Shown piece after piece: positions 12,575-22,020 of a stretch of DNA of 64,000 nt. This DNA is from Brevundimonas fluminis (lineage in GTDB: Bacteria; Pseudomonadota; Alphaproteobacteria; Caulobacterales; Caulobacteraceae): the NCBI RefSeq assembly GCF_003934285.1, contig NZ_RQWJ01000002.1, positions 558,001-622,000 on the forward strand. Reading direction: 5' to 3'. Position 1 is the first letter of the stretch, and every line of letters begins with the position of its first letter. The notes below the pieces were generated by a model. It did no database searches. It was given only the letters and a program-made list of their open reading frames with translations, and was not told where the DNA came from. The position numbers and the translations under genes were made by a program.

Positions 12575-13297
12575 ATGTTCGGTCTGGCCAATCCCGAGCG
12601 CTTCATGCGCTTCTCGGCGCCGCTGGTCGGGCCGCTGTGGATCGCGGCCGGCCTGCTGCTGGCCGCGGGGAGCTGGCTCTCCCTGACGGCGCCGCCCGAC
12701 TACCAGCAGGGCGACAGCGTGCGGATCATGTTCGTGCACGTGCCGGCCGCCTCCATGGGACTCATGGCCTATGCCGCGCTGGGCGTCAGCTGCCTGTTCT
12801 CGCTGGTGTGGCGTCATCCTCTGGCGGACGCCGCGGCGCGCGCCGCCGCCGTGCCGGGCGCCGCCCTGACCGGTCTGGCGCTGATCACCGGCGCGATCTG
12901 GGGCAAGCCGATGTGGGGCGTCTGGTGGACCTGGGGCGACGCGCGGCTGGTGTCGGTGCTGGTGCTGTTCCTGTTCTATCTGGCCTGGCTGGCGCTGAGG
13001 GCCGCGATCGAGGACGAGAGCAAGGCCGCGCGCGCCGCCGCGGTGCTGGGGCTGGTCGGCCTGATCAATCTGCCGATCGTGAAGTTCTCGGTCGACTGGT
13101 GGAACACCCTGCACCAGCCCGCCAGCCTGCTGCGCGCCGACGGGCCGTCGATGACGGCGGCCTATCTCACGCCCTTGCTGACCATGATGGCCGCCTACGC
13201 CGTGCTGTTCGCCGCCGTGTGGATCACGGGCGTCCGCACCGAGGTGATGGGCCGTCGCCTGCGGACCCTGCGCGCCCGCCGGGCGATGGAGGCATGA
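12575..13297 (+). CDS. ccmC: Haem handling protein CcmC
   Basis: Inner-membrane protein that delivers haem to CcmE, 240 aa, six predicted helices. The tryptophan-rich WWD-type signature is seen in WGKPMWGVWWTWGDARL. Flanking external histidines occur in MFVHVPAAS and LHQPAS. The frame is open from 12539, but the ATG at 12575 gives the standard N-terminus (MFGLANPERF). It overlaps ccmD by 4 nt. Confidence 0.95.
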   Translation: MFGLANPERFMRFSAPLVGPLWIAAGLLLAAGSWLSLTAPPDYQQGDSVRIMFVHVPAASMGLMAYAALGVSCLFSLVWRHPLADAAARAAAVPGAALTGLALITGAIWGKPMWGVWWTWGDARLVSVLVLFLFYLAWLALRAAIEDESKAARAAAVLGLVGLINLPIVKFSVDWWNTLHQPASLLRADGPSMTAAYLTPLLTMMAAYAVLFAAVWITGVRTEVMGRRLRTLRARRAMEA

Positions 13298-13443
13298 TGC
13301 CGGAAGTCGCCCGCAGCTACGTCGAATACGTCGCAGCCGCCTGGGGGATCAGCGCGGTCGTGCTGGTCGTGGTCGCCGGACGGGCGCTCGTGGCCGCGCG
13401 GCAAGTGCGCGCCCGGCTGAAAGAACTGGAGGACGGCGAATGA
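13294..13443 (+). CDS. ccmD: Haem exporter protein CcmD
   Basis: Tiny 49-aa membrane protein that links CcmA-C with CcmE release. It has one transmembrane segment (ISAVVLVVVAGRALVA) followed by a charged tail (RQVRARLKELEDGE), the normal CcmD layout. The start overlaps ccmC and the stop overlaps ccmG, both by 4 nt. It is identified by size, topology and position. Confidence 0.85.
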   Translation: MMPEVARSYVEYVAAAWGISAVVLVVVAGRALVAARQVRARLKELEDGE

Positions 13444-13991
13444 GTCGCTGGCTGGCGTTCGCGCCCCTCGTGGTGCTGGCTCTGCTGGCGGCCCTGTTCA
13501 TCGGCTGGTCGCTGAAGCGCGATCCGGACGTGAAGCCCGCCGCCCTCGTCGGCCGGCCGGTGCCCGAGACGGTGCTCCCCATGCTGGCGGCGGACGGCAC
13601 GGGCGCCGTGCTGGACCTGAAGACCGCCGGGCGCGGGCGCCCGATGCTGATCAACGTCTTCGCCAGCTGGTGCGCGCCGTGCCGTGTCGAGCATCCGAAG
13701 CTGCTGGCGCTGAAGGAACAGGGCGTCACCGTGATCGGCGTCGCCTACAAGGACCGGCCGGAAGACACGCGCGCCTTCCTGACCGAGCTGGGCGATCCGT
13801 TCGCCTTCGTGCTGGTCGATGCGGACGGGCAGGCGGGGCTGGATCTGGGCATCACGGGCGCGCCCGAGACCTTCGCGGTCAACGCCATGGGCACGGTCAC
13901 GGCCAAGCATTCCGGTGCCCTGATCGACGACGCCGACGTGGCGCGGCTGGTCGAGGCCATGCAGCACGTCGGGCCGCGCGAGCCGCGTTAA
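13440..13991 (+). CDS. ccmG: Periplasmic thioredoxin-like protein CcmG/DsbE
   Basis: Membrane-anchored thiol reductant for apocytochrome c, 183 aa. N-terminal anchor LVVLALLAALFIGW, then a thioredoxin fold with the active site FASWCAPCRVEHP. GITGAPETFAV holds the cis-Pro region and is typical of CcmG. Last gene of the ccm operon here. ccmE, ccmF and ccmH are not in the window. Confidence 0.95.
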   Translation: MSRWLAFAPLVVLALLAALFIGWSLKRDPDVKPAALVGRPVPETVLPMLAADGTGAVLDLKTAGRGRPMLINVFASWCAPCRVEHPKLLALKEQGVTVIGVAYKDRPEDTRAFLTELGDPFAFVLVDADGQAGLDLGITGAPETFAVNAMGTVTAKHSGALIDDADVARLVEAMQHVGPREPR

Positions 13992-14025
13992 CCGTTCCGC
14001 GACGGATTTCGTTAACCCTGAGGCC

Positions 14026-14262
14026 ATGACCGCCATCGGCCCCGGCTTCGCCCCCGTCGTCACGCCCGCCCAGACCGGCGCCAGCCCCGGCGCCCGCGCG
14101 GCCCAGGCGGCCTTCTTCCGCGCCGCCATGGCGGCCGCCCAGAACATTCAGCCCGTCGCGCCCGTGGCCGCCCCCGCGCCGCAGGTCTGCGCCGCGCCGG
14201 TGGAAGAGACGGCCGAGGCGCGGCCGACGCGACCCGGCGCCCTGCTGGACATCCGCGTCTGA
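14026..14262 (+). CDS. Small Ala/Pro-rich hypothetical protein
   Basis: A 78-aa open frame between ccmG and a LytTR gene. There is no recognised domain, and the sequence is rich in Ala and Pro with one cysteine. The ATG follows TTAACCCTGAGGCC without a ribosome site, similar to the leaderless pattern of neighbours. It fills an otherwise empty gap on the coding strand, so it is more likely real than not. Confidence 0.45.
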   Translation: MTAIGPGFAPVVTPAQTGASPGARAAQAAFFRAAMAAAQNIQPVAPVAAPAPQVCAAPVEETAEARPTRPGALLDIRV

Positions 14263-14302
14263 CGCCTTCGCAAGACGCGCGGATCGTGGTTTCAGTCCGG
14301 CC

Positions 14303-15067
14303 ATGACGACGCCCGCCCGATCCCCGTTCGTGACACCGGAGATGCTGCGCGGCGTGGCCGTGGCGGCGCTGGGCGGAGTGGTTCTGGCCCTGACCGGCGC
14401 CTTCCAGACCCATCATGCCCCGCTGTGGCTGCGGCTGGCCTACTGGATCTTCGTGATGATCACCGGCGGTGTGTGGGCGCACCTGGTTTCCCGCCCCGTC
14501 GAGCGGCGCATCGACATGTACGAGCGGCCCTGGCTGATGGTGGCGGCGCTGACCGCGCTCATCACCCTGCCGATGACGGCCTGGGTCTGGGCGGTGACCG
14601 GACCGGTGCTGCACGGGCACATGATGCCCGTCGAGGCCCTGCCGCACCTGTTCGTGCCGGTGCTGACGGTGACCGCCGCCTTCAGCGCCCTGAACGTCTT
14701 CCTGGGGCGGGGCAAGCCGGTGCAGACGCATGCCGGTCCGGTGGACGCCGGTCCGGCCCGTTTCCTCGACCGTCTGCCGCCGAAGCTGCGGGGCGCGCGG
14801 CTGATCGCGGTGCAGGCCGAGGATCACTATCTGCGCCTCCACACCGACCGCGGCTCCGACCTGATCCTGATGCGGCTGTCCGACGCCGTCGCCGAGCTGG
14901 AGGGGCTGGAGGGCGCCCAGACCCACCGCAGCTGGTGGGTCGCCCGCGACGCGGTGCGCGACGTCGACCGCGGCGACGGCCGGGCCAGCCTGACGCTGGA
15001 CGGCCCCCTGATCGCCCCCGTCAGCCGGCGCCACGCCAAGGCGTTGCGCGCCGCCGGCTGGTGGTGA
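14303..15067 (+). CDS. Membrane-bound LytTR transcriptional regulator
   Basis: 254 aa. The N-terminal half has four hydrophobic segments (e.g. GVAVAALGGVVLALTG and LWLRLAYWIFVMITGGVW). The C-terminal ~100 residues form a LytTR DNA-binding domain (IAVQAEDHYLRLHTD, then THRSWWVARDAV and PVSRRHAKALRAAGW). One-component regulators of this layout bind DNA directly from the membrane. The signal and targets are unknown. It converges on the carotenoid oxygenase with only 3 bp between them. Confidence 0.85.
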   Translation: MTTPARSPFVTPEMLRGVAVAALGGVVLALTGAFQTHHAPLWLRLAYWIFVMITGGVWAHLVSRPVERRIDMYERPWLMVAALTALITLPMTAWVWAVTGPVLHGHMMPVEALPHLFVPVLTVTAAFSALNVFLGRGKPVQTHAGPVDAGPARFLDRLPPKLRGARLIAVQAEDHYLRLHTDRGSDLILMRLSDAVAELEGLEGAQTHRSWWVARDAVRDVDRGDGRASLTLDGPLIAPVSRRHAKALRAAGWW

Positions 15068-15070
15068 GCG

Positions 15071-16534
15071 TCACCCCTTCCACGTCCCGTGGAAGCCCGC
15101 CGGCAGCGCCACGTCGCCCCGCCAGCTGACGACGGGGCCGTCCGACACGCGGGCGGCATCGAGCACGTGCAGTTCGGTCCGCGCCGCGGCCAGGTTGATG
15201 GACGGCACGACCAGCCACGCGTCGCGCTCGGCCGTCCGTCCCGGTTTGGGCACGAACAGCGCCTCTTCCATCACATGGCCGTCGCCGAAGTCGAAGACGT
15301 CCGATCGGCCCGAATTCCAGTCGCGCACCGCCAGACCGGTGGCCAGCGGACGGTCGCCGCGTTCGCCGGTGACGTGGACGGTCAGCGACCGGCGCAGGCC
15401 GCGCCGGCGCGGATCGGCGCTGACGAACTCGGCGGTGACGTCCGTCCGCTCGAAGCCGGCGCGGCCGTCGGGACGCAGGGTCACCATGGACAGAAGGCTG
15501 GGAGCGCCGGGGACGCGACCCTTGCCCTCGACCAGAACGCGCGCGCCGTCGACCCCGAACTGCACGTCCTCGCCGGCCGGCACGTCGAAGCGGATCGTGC
15601 CGTCCGCCTCCTCCCAGGCGTCGCCCAGATGGAAGTGGCTGAAGGGCGGCAACTCGTACGTCCGCGTCGTCGACAGGTCGCCCTTGTCCACGACGGCGAC
15701 CAGGGTCCCCATCTCAGGTCGCCAGTCCAGGCGGGCCGAGAACGGCATGGTGTTTCGCGCGAAAACCCACGGCTGCAGCACGAAGACCAGATGGCGGTCG
15801 GTGGCGGTGAAGTCGTGCATGTAGCTGGCGCGGGGCAGCTTCAGCATCCGCCCGTCGATCAGCCCGCCGTCGGGGCGGAGCGCCCAGATCACGGCCATGT
15901 CGCCGTTCGTTCCGACGTTCCAGATCGTGCCGTCGGGGTCCACGCGGGGGTGGGCCTGGAACGGCATGCCCTTGAGGTCGTCGCGCAGGGTCACGAACCC
16001 CTCGGTGGCCAGGGTGGCGCCGTCCATGGCCATGGGGGAGCCGCCCTCCCACAGGGCCCAGACCTTGTCGCCGACGGCCATCACCGCGGTGTTGGCCGCA
16101 TTGGCGTCGTCGTTGGATCCGACCTTCGCCCGCGCGTCGCCGACGGTCCCGAAGCCCGGCGTGACCATGGCGTCCAGCTCGCTTTCCCAGCGGCGCTTGG
16201 GCGTGTCGGCGAAGCGGGCCTCCATCGTCGCGGCGCCGTCCGACACCCGGAAGGCGCGCATCAGGCCGTCGCCGTCGAACCAGTGGGTGACGCTGCCGCC
16301 GGGGCGGCGGAACTTCGCCGGGCCGTTGCGGAACAGCGTGCCCTCCAGCCCCGCCGGCGCGCGGCCGTGGAGACGGGTCATGGCATGGCGCGACACGTCG
16401 GCCTCGACGTCGCGGGTGGCCAGGCTCCAGTCGTGGGCGACGCGGTCCAGCACGGCGGCCCGCACCAACTCGGGCGTGGCGACCGCGGCCGACAGGGCGG
16501 CGCAGCCGGTGAGGAAGGAACGGCGGCTGGTCAT
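15071..16534 (-). CDS. Carotenoid oxygenase family protein, exported
   Basis: 487-aa non-haem iron dioxygenase of the carotenoid/stilbene cleavage family. The N-terminus is a Tat-like signal (TSRRSFLTGCAALSAAV), so periplasmic. The four iron histidines are plausible in QAHPRVDPDG, SYMHDFTAT, SHFHLGDAWEE and the C-terminal GFHGTWKG. FRNGPAKFRRPG and HWFDGDGLMRAF are family hallmarks. The start at 16534 overlaps the stop of the upstream DUF2141 gene, so the pair is an operon. The substrate is unknown. Confidence 0.92.
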   Translation of the reverse strand: MTSRRSFLTGCAALSAAVATPELVRAAVLDRVAHDWSLATRDVEADVSRHAMTRLHGRAPAGLEGTLFRNGPAKFRRPGGSVTHWFDGDGLMRAFRVSDGAATMEARFADTPKRRWESELDAMVTPGFGTVGDARAKVGSNDDANAANTAVMAVGDKVWALWEGGSPMAMDGATLATEGFVTLRDDLKGMPFQAHPRVDPDGTIWNVGTNGDMAVIWALRPDGGLIDGRMLKLPRASYMHDFTATDRHLVFVLQPWVFARNTMPFSARLDWRPEMGTLVAVVDKGDLSTTRTYELPPFSHFHLGDAWEEADGTIRFDVPAGEDVQFGVDGARVLVEGKGRVPGAPSLLSMVTLRPDGRAGFERTDVTAEFVSADPRRRGLRRSLTVHVTGERGDRPLATGLAVRDWNSGRSDVFDFGDGHVMEEALFVPKPGRTAERDAWLVVPSINLAAARTELHVLDAARVSDGPVVSWRGDVALPAGFHGTWKG

Positions 16535-16950
16535 CACTTCAGCTCGATGGCTTGGGTGACCGCGCCCTCGACGCGGAAGGCGGCGCGATCCCAGCCGGCA
16601 GGCCCCATGTTGCCGACCGCGTTGTTGGAGAAGGCGTACGGTTCCGTCGGCATGCCGAACGGGTTGACGTTCATCTCGCCGTCGCCGTTCACGTCGTGGA
16701 ACGACCGCATGGCGTAGTCGCCGGCCGGCAGGTTCTCGAAGGTCACCACGGCGCCGTGGGCGCCCACCGGCGCCTGCTTCGTCGCCACGGGCGCGCCGCC
16801 GCCATAGGCCTCGGCGGAGTCGAACAGGGCGACCATCACGGCCCCTTCGGCGCGGGCCGTTTCGAACTCGAACGTGATCTTGCCGGGGTCCTGGGCCACG
16901 GCGGCGGTCGGGGCGGCGAGCAGCAGGGCGGCGGCGATCAGGGTCTTCAT
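16534..16950 (-). CDS. DUF2141 family secreted protein
   Basis: 138 aa with a clear Sec signal peptide (LIAAALLLAAPTAAVAQ). The mature part, with VMVALFDSAEAY and FHDVNGDGEMNVNPFGMPTEPYAFSNNA, matches the DUF2141 pattern. Function unknown. It overlaps the carotenoid oxygenase gene (ATGA), and DUF2141 proteins commonly sit near carotenoid-related genes, so a linked role is an inference. Confidence 0.88.
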   Translation of the reverse strand: MKTLIAAALLLAAPTAAVAQDPGKITFEFETARAEGAVMVALFDSAEAYGGGAPVATKQAPVGAHGAVVTFENLPAGDYAMRSFHDVNGDGEMNVNPFGMPTEPYAFSNNAVGNMGPAGWDRAAFRVEGAVTQAIELK

Positions 16951-17103
16951 GGCGTGTCCTTCCGTGAGCGGCGCCGGGGCGGCGTCCGTCGATGGAGAAA
17001 CCCTGCCGACGACCCGGGCGGCCCGCCACGGGACATGCGTCGCCGACCGCCCGGATTTCGCGGACGACCGCGTCCGGCCGTTCGCGCTTCGCCAATGACC
17101 GCG

Positions 17104-17502
17104 TCAGTCGGCCTCGATCGTGTCGATGTCGTCGTCGGTGAGGCCGAAGTGGTGGCCGATCTCGTGGATCAGGACATGGGCGACCATCTCGCCCAGCGTG
17201 ACCTCCCCATGCTCGGCCCACTCGTCGAGGATCGGGCGGCGATACAGGAAGATGCGCGAGGGCTCCGCCGCCGGCCCCATGGAGTCGCGGGCGCCGAGGT
17301 CGACTCCGAAATACAGGCCCGTCAGCTCGAACGGGTCCTCCATGTCCATCATCTTCAGCGTCTCGTCGTCCGCGAAGTCGTCGACGCGGATCACCACGTC
17401 GCCCGCCAGCCCCTTGAAAGGCTGGGGCAGGGCGTCGAACGCCGCGCGCGCCAGCGCGGCGAAGTCGTCGAGTGAGGGCGCGGCGGCGTGCTTCCAGTCC
17501 AT
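17104..17502 (-). CDS. Zincin-like small metallopeptidase
   Basis: 132-aa cytosolic protein of the Zincin_1 type. The zinc-binding helix HVLIHEIGHHFGLTDDDID contains HEIGH, and the preceding SRIFLYRRPILDEWAEHGE is usual for this family. No signal peptide. Substrates are not known for the family. It is divergent from divL with 141 bp between starts. Confidence 0.9.
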   Translation of the reverse strand: MDWKHAAAPSLDDFAALARAAFDALPQPFKGLAGDVVIRVDDFADDETLKMMDMEDPFELTGLYFGVDLGARDSMGPAAEPSRIFLYRRPILDEWAEHGEVTLGEMVAHVLIHEIGHHFGLTDDDIDTIEAD

Positions 17503-17643
17503 GCCGGGAAGTTAGCGGCCTGCGGGGGTGGACGGTAGGGAGGGGCGACCTGCGCCGTGCCACGCTGCCCCCGCCCCTAATGCCTAACCCTTCCCCCTGC
17601 GGTATGGTTACCGAATCAGGACGCCGGGAGCTGATCGAGGGGC

Positions 17644-19947
17644 ATGGCCGACGCCGACATGGCCTATTGGGCGACCGCGGGGGCGGCCGGACTGGCGCTG
17701 GCCGTCGGGGCCTGGGCGTGGCGCTTCACCGGCCGGGCCCGCGCACGGCTGGACGGCCTCGCCCACGCCGTCGAGGCCGAGAAACGAAAGGGCGACCTTT
17801 GGCGGGCGGCGTTCGCCGCGGGGGGGGATCTGAGGCTTGGACCGTTGGGCGGCTTCGACGGACCTCGGCTTTATGGCTCCGAAGCCGTCGCGCAGGATCT
17901 GACCGGAGACCAGCGCCCCAGCGGTGAGGACGTGCTGGCCCGGCTGCGCGTGGAACTCGCCGGCGCCATCGACCTTCTCGAAGCGGAGGGACGGCCGTTC
18001 GACGCGCGCGTGGCCGCGGGGGAGAAGGCCTGGAGGGTCAGTGGCCACGTCGAGGCCGGTCAGGCCTGGCTGGCCGTGTCCGACGCCCCCGCCGCCCGGA
18101 CGACCGACGGCGCCGCCGCGGGCTTCGTCGCGGAGGCTTCACCGGTGCCGACGTGGGCGCTGGACGGCGCAGGCCGGCTGGTCTGGGCCAACCGCGCCTG
18201 GCTGGAGACCGTCAAGGCGACCAGCGTCGAGGAGGCGGTGCGCCGCGAGATCAGCTTCGACCGTGGGGCCGACGCCCTGGCCATGGAGGCGGCACGGCTG
18301 GGTCAGCGCCAGGAGGGCTTCCGCTGGACCGCCGCCGACGGCCGCCGCCGCGCCTGGCGCATCGTGGCCGAACCGACGCCGGGTGGCGCGGCGACCGTCT
18401 ATGCGCTGGAGGTGACCGAGGCGGAGGAGACCCGGGACACCCTGCGGCGTCACGTCGAGGCGCATGACGAGACGCTGAACCACCTGGCCGACGCCGTGGC
18501 CATCTTCGGGCCGTCCCGCCGACTGGCCTTCCACAACGTGGCCTTCCAGCAGCTGTTCGGCCTGGACCCGGCGTGGCTGGACGAACGGCCCACGCACGCC
18601 GAACTTCTGGACCGCCTCCGCCAGCGCCGCCTGCTGCCGGAGGTGGTGGACTATGCCGGCTGGAAGGCGGCGGAGCTGGACTTCTACGGCGCGGCCGAGG
18701 CGGGCCCGGACGACGGCTGGTCGCTGCCCGACGGCCGCACCCTGCGCGTGGTGCGCCAGCCGCACCCGCTGGGCGGCCTGCTGCTGCTCTTCACCGACAT
18801 CACCGACGAACTGAAGCTGCGCAGCCGCTTCAACGCCCAGCTGCAGGTCCAGACCGCGACGCTGGACAAGCTGAACGACGCGGTGGCGGTGTTCGGATCG
18901 GACGGCCGGCTGCGGCTGCACAACGAGGCGTTCGAGAGCTTCTGGAAGCTGGGCGGGGACGAGCTGCGCGCCGCGTCGGACTTCGACGCCGTGGCCGAGC
19001 TGTGCCGGCGCGTGATGCCCGACCCCGGCCTGTGGCTGGGGCTGAAGGCGCGGATCGCCGACCCGGATCCCGAAAGCCGCGTGGCGGTGTCGGGCGAGGG
19101 GGCGACGGCGGACGGTCGGCTGGCGGCGTGGCAGACCCGGCCCCTGCCGGACGGGGCGACCCTCGTGGCCTTTTCCGACGTCACCGCGAGGCGTGGCCTG
19201 GAGCGGGCGCTGCAGGATCGCGAGGCGGCGCTGGAGGCCAGTCAGGCCCTCAAGCGCGAGTTCGTCGGCAGCGTTTCCTACGAACTGCGCACGCCGCTGA
19301 CGACCATCGTCGGCTACTCGGAACTGCTGGAGATCGCCGGCGATCTGCCCGACCGGGCGCGACAGCACGCCGGCGCCATCCGCACCGCCGCGCAGCAGTT
19401 GGCGCGGTCGATCGACGACGTTCTGGACATGGCCCAGATCGACGCGGGCGAGATGGAGCTGGTCCATGCGGAGACGTCCATTCCGGTCTTGCTGGAGGAT
19501 GCCGCAGAGCGTGTCCGGGCCAAGGTCGAGGGTCGCGGCGCGACGCTGGTGGTCGAGGTCGATCCCGGCGTCGGCGCCATCCAGGCCGACGGTCGTCGCG
19601 TGGCGCAGGCGCTGGATCATCTGCTGGAGAACGCGGCGCGCGCCGTCGCCGAAGGGGGGCAGGTGAGGCTGGAGGCGCGCGCGGGGCCGGACGAGGTGCG
19701 CCTGCGCGTGTCGGACACCGGGCGCGGCATCCCCTACCACCTGCAGGCCCACGTCTTCGACCGCTTCGTCCGGCGCGAGCGGGGCGGGCCCGGCGTCGGC
19801 CTGGCGCTGGTCAAGGCGCTGGTCGAGCTGCACGGCGGTTGGGCCGAGGTGGAGAGCGAGCCCGGCAAGGGCGCGACCTTCATCCTGCATCTGCCGCGCC
19901 GCGCCGCGGGCAAGGTGTCCGCTCCCGAACTGGAACTGCGGGCCTGA
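17644..19947 (+). CDS. divL: Cell-cycle pseudokinase DivL
   Basis: 767-aa multi-PAS kinase-like protein, almost the length of Caulobacter DivL. One N-terminal membrane helix (residues ~8-26) is followed by tandem PAS-like regions and a linker coiled coil. The dimerisation helix reads GSVSYELRTPLTTIVGYSELL: the phosphoacceptor position is Tyr546, not His, the defining DivL feature. The ATPase domain keeps DHLLENAARAV, DTGRGIP and GVGLALVKALVEL. In Caulobacter, DivL binds DivK-P and controls CckA and thus CtrA at the pole. The start at 17644 is ATG. Confidence 0.93.
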   Translation: MADADMAYWATAGAAGLALAVGAWAWRFTGRARARLDGLAHAVEAEKRKGDLWRAAFAAGGDLRLGPLGGFDGPRLYGSEAVAQDLTGDQRPSGEDVLARLRVELAGAIDLLEAEGRPFDARVAAGEKAWRVSGHVEAGQAWLAVSDAPAARTTDGAAAGFVAEASPVPTWALDGAGRLVWANRAWLETVKATSVEEAVRREISFDRGADALAMEAARLGQRQEGFRWTAADGRRRAWRIVAEPTPGGAATVYALEVTEAEETRDTLRRHVEAHDETLNHLADAVAIFGPSRRLAFHNVAFQQLFGLDPAWLDERPTHAELLDRLRQRRLLPEVVDYAGWKAAELDFYGAAEAGPDDGWSLPDGRTLRVVRQPHPLGGLLLLFTDITDELKLRSRFNAQLQVQTATLDKLNDAVAVFGSDGRLRLHNEAFESFWKLGGDELRAASDFDAVAELCRRVMPDPGLWLGLKARIADPDPESRVAVSGEGATADGRLAAWQTRPLPDGATLVAFSDVTARRGLERALQDREAALEASQALKREFVGSVSYELRTPLTTIVGYSELLEIAGDLPDRARQHAGAIRTAAQQLARSIDDVLDMAQIDAGEMELVHAETSIPVLLEDAAERVRAKVEGRGATLVVEVDPGVGAIQADGRRVAQALDHLLENAARAVAEGGQVRLEARAGPDEVRLRVSDTGRGIPYHLQAHVFDRFVRRERGGPGVGLALVKALVELHGGWAEVESEPGKGATFILHLPRRAAGKVSAPELELRA

Positions 19948-20005
19948 CCCTCGCGGGACGGGGGCTCCGCGCCTATCTGCGCTTCACGTCGCGCAGGAGC
20001 TCTCC

Positions 20006-21058
20006 ATGAAGACCATCGGTTACGCCGCCCAGTCCACCACCTCGCCGCTGGAGCCCTGGGCCTTCGAGCGCCGCGACCTGCGGCCCAACGATGTTCAGAT
20101 GCGCATCGACTGGTGCGGCGTCTGCCACTCGGACCTGCATCAGGCGCGCAACGACTGGGGATGGTCGTCCTATCCGGTGGTGCCGGGGCACGAAATCGTC
20201 GGCGTGGTCACCGCCGTGGGCTCCGACGTCACGAAGTACCGCGAGGGCGACCGGGTCGCCGTCGGCTGTCTGGTCGACAGCTGCCAGCACTGCGACCAGT
20301 GCGAAAAGGGCGAGGAGCAGCTCTGCCGCGAGGGCAACACCCAGACCTACAACGGCCGCGACCGGATCACGGGCGAGCCGACCTATGGCGGCTATTCCAA
20401 GGACCTGGTGGTGCGCGAGGAGTTCGTGCTGCGCATGCCCGACGGCCTGGATCCCGCCCGGGCCGCGCCCCTGCTGTGCGCAGGCATCACGACCTGGTCG
20501 CCGCTTAAGACCTGGGGCGTGACGGAAGGCACGCGGGTCGGCGTCGTCGGGCTGGGCGGTCTGGGCCATATGGCGGTCAAGCTGGCCGTCGGCCTGGGCG
20601 CGCACGTCACCGTCATCAGCCGGTCGGCGGACAAGGCGGCCGACGCCGCGGAGCTGGGCGCGCACGCCCTGCTGGTTTCGTCGGACAAGGCGGCGATGAA
20701 GGCGGCGTCCGACAGTCTGGACCTGATCATCGACACCGTGCCGGTCGAGCACGACCTGAACCCCTATCTGCCGCTGCTGGACGTCGACGGCACCCTGGTG
20801 CTGGTGGGCCAGCTCGGGCCCATCCCGAACATGTCCAGCCTGCCGCTTCTGCTGGCGCGTCGCCGCGTCTCGGGATCGCCCATCGGCGGCATCAAGGAGA
20901 CGCAGGAGATGCTCGATTTCTGCGCCGAGAAGGGCATCCTGCCCGACGTCGAGATGATCCGCATGGACGAGATCAACCACGCCTTCGAACGGCTGGAGAA
21001 GTCCGACGTGCGCTACCGCTTCGTCATCGACATGAGCACGCTGGACGCGGCGGCCTGA
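20006..21058 (+). CDS. Zinc-dependent NAD(P)-alcohol dehydrogenase
   Basis: 350-aa medium-chain dehydrogenase of the cinnamyl-alcohol/YahK type. Catalytic zinc ligands are in CGVCHSDLHQ and VPGHEIVG. The structural zinc cysteines are in CQHCDQCEKGEEQLC, and the nucleotide loop is GLGGLGHMAVKLA. A GCAGGAG ribosome site precedes the ATG. It probably reduces a range of aldehydes in the cytosol. The gene stands alone, so the natural substrate is not indicated. Confidence 0.93.
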   Translation: MKTIGYAAQSTTSPLEPWAFERRDLRPNDVQMRIDWCGVCHSDLHQARNDWGWSSYPVVPGHEIVGVVTAVGSDVTKYREGDRVAVGCLVDSCQHCDQCEKGEEQLCREGNTQTYNGRDRITGEPTYGGYSKDLVVREEFVLRMPDGLDPARAAPLLCAGITTWSPLKTWGVTEGTRVGVVGLGGLGHMAVKLAVGLGAHVTVISRSADKAADAAELGAHALLVSSDKAAMKAASDSLDLIIDTVPVEHDLNPYLPLLDVDGTLVLVGQLGPIPNMSSLPLLLARRRVSGSPIGGIKETQEMLDFCAEKGILPDVEMIRMDEINHAFERLEKSDVRYRFVIDMSTLDAAA

Positions 21059-21104
21059 TCGCCCGGTTTTGACAGCCGTCATGCGCGGGCCTAACGGCTC
21101 GCGC

Positions 21105-21956
21105 ATGGCCCTGCTCAAGACAGCCCTGATCTACGACTTCGACGGAACGCTCGCGCGCGGCAACATGCAGGAGGTGACCTTCATCCCCTCCGTCGGCATG
21201 GGGATCGGCGACTTCTGGGGCGAGGCGGACCGGCTGACGCGCGAGGCCGACGGCGACAACATCCTCATGTACATGCAGCTGATGCTGCAGCGGGCGCGGG
21301 AGAACGGCGCGCCGATCACCAGGGCCACGCTGCGCGAGCACGGCCACGACGTGAAGCTGTTCGACGGGCTGAAGACCGACCTGACCGGTCAGGGGTGGTT
21401 CGACCGCATCAACGCCCTGGGCGCCGAGTGGGGCCTGGAGATCGAGCACTACATCGTCTCGGCGGGCCTGGAGGAGATGATCGAGGGCTGTCCGATCCGC
21501 GACGCCTTCACCCACGTGTTCGCCAGCCACTTCGCATATGACGCCGAGGGCGTGGCCGTCTGGCCGGCGGTTGGCGTGAACTACACCACCAAGACCCAGT
21601 ACCTGTTCCGCATCAACAAGGGCGTGCTGAACCACTACGAGCATGAGGCGATCAACCGCTTCATGCCCGACGACGCGCGGCCGATCCCGTTCGAGCGGAT
21701 GATCTTCCTGGGCGACGGCGACACCGACGTGCCGACCATGAAGATGATGCACACAAAGGGCGGCTTCTCGATCGCCGTCTACGACCCCCGCAACTCCGAA
21801 CGGGACCAGCAGAAGATCTACTCGCTGATTTCGGAGGACCGCGTGAACTTCGTCGCGGCCGCCGACTATCGCGAGGGGCGGCCGCTGGACCTGATCGTCA
21901 AGGGTCTGCTGGGCCGCATCGCCATCACCGCCGGGACGATGCCGGCGGGAGTCTGA
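21105..21956 (+). CDS. HAD family hydrolase
   Basis: 283 aa from the ATG at 21105 (the frame opens at 21069). HAD motif I is [11 protein letters not shown] and the motif IV acidic pair is [12 protein letters not shown]. The middle region with [13 protein letters not shown] and [14 protein letters not shown] resembles phosphoserine-phosphatase-like HADs. It is a predicted cytosolic phosphatase of unknown substrate, and lies between the alcohol dehydrogenase and hmgA. Confidence 0.85.
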   Translation: MALLKTALIYDFDGTLARGNMQEVTFIPSVGMGIGDFWGEADRLTREADGDNILMYMQLMLQRARENGAPITRATLREHGHDVKLFDGLKTDLTGQGWFDRINALGAEWGLEIEHYIVSAGLEEMIEGCPIRDAFTHVFASHFAYDAEGVAVWPAVGVNYTTKTQYLFRINKGVLNHYEHEAINRFMPDDARPIPFERMIFLGDGDTDVPTMKMMHTKGGFSIAVYDPRNSERDQQKIYSLISEDRVNFVAAADYREGRPLDLIVKGLLGRIAITAGTMPAGV

Positions 21957-22020
21957 TCGTCGCGCCCTTTCCGCGACGCCGCCCGGCGCGCTAAAGCTGG
22001 CGCACGGGAGAAAACGACGC

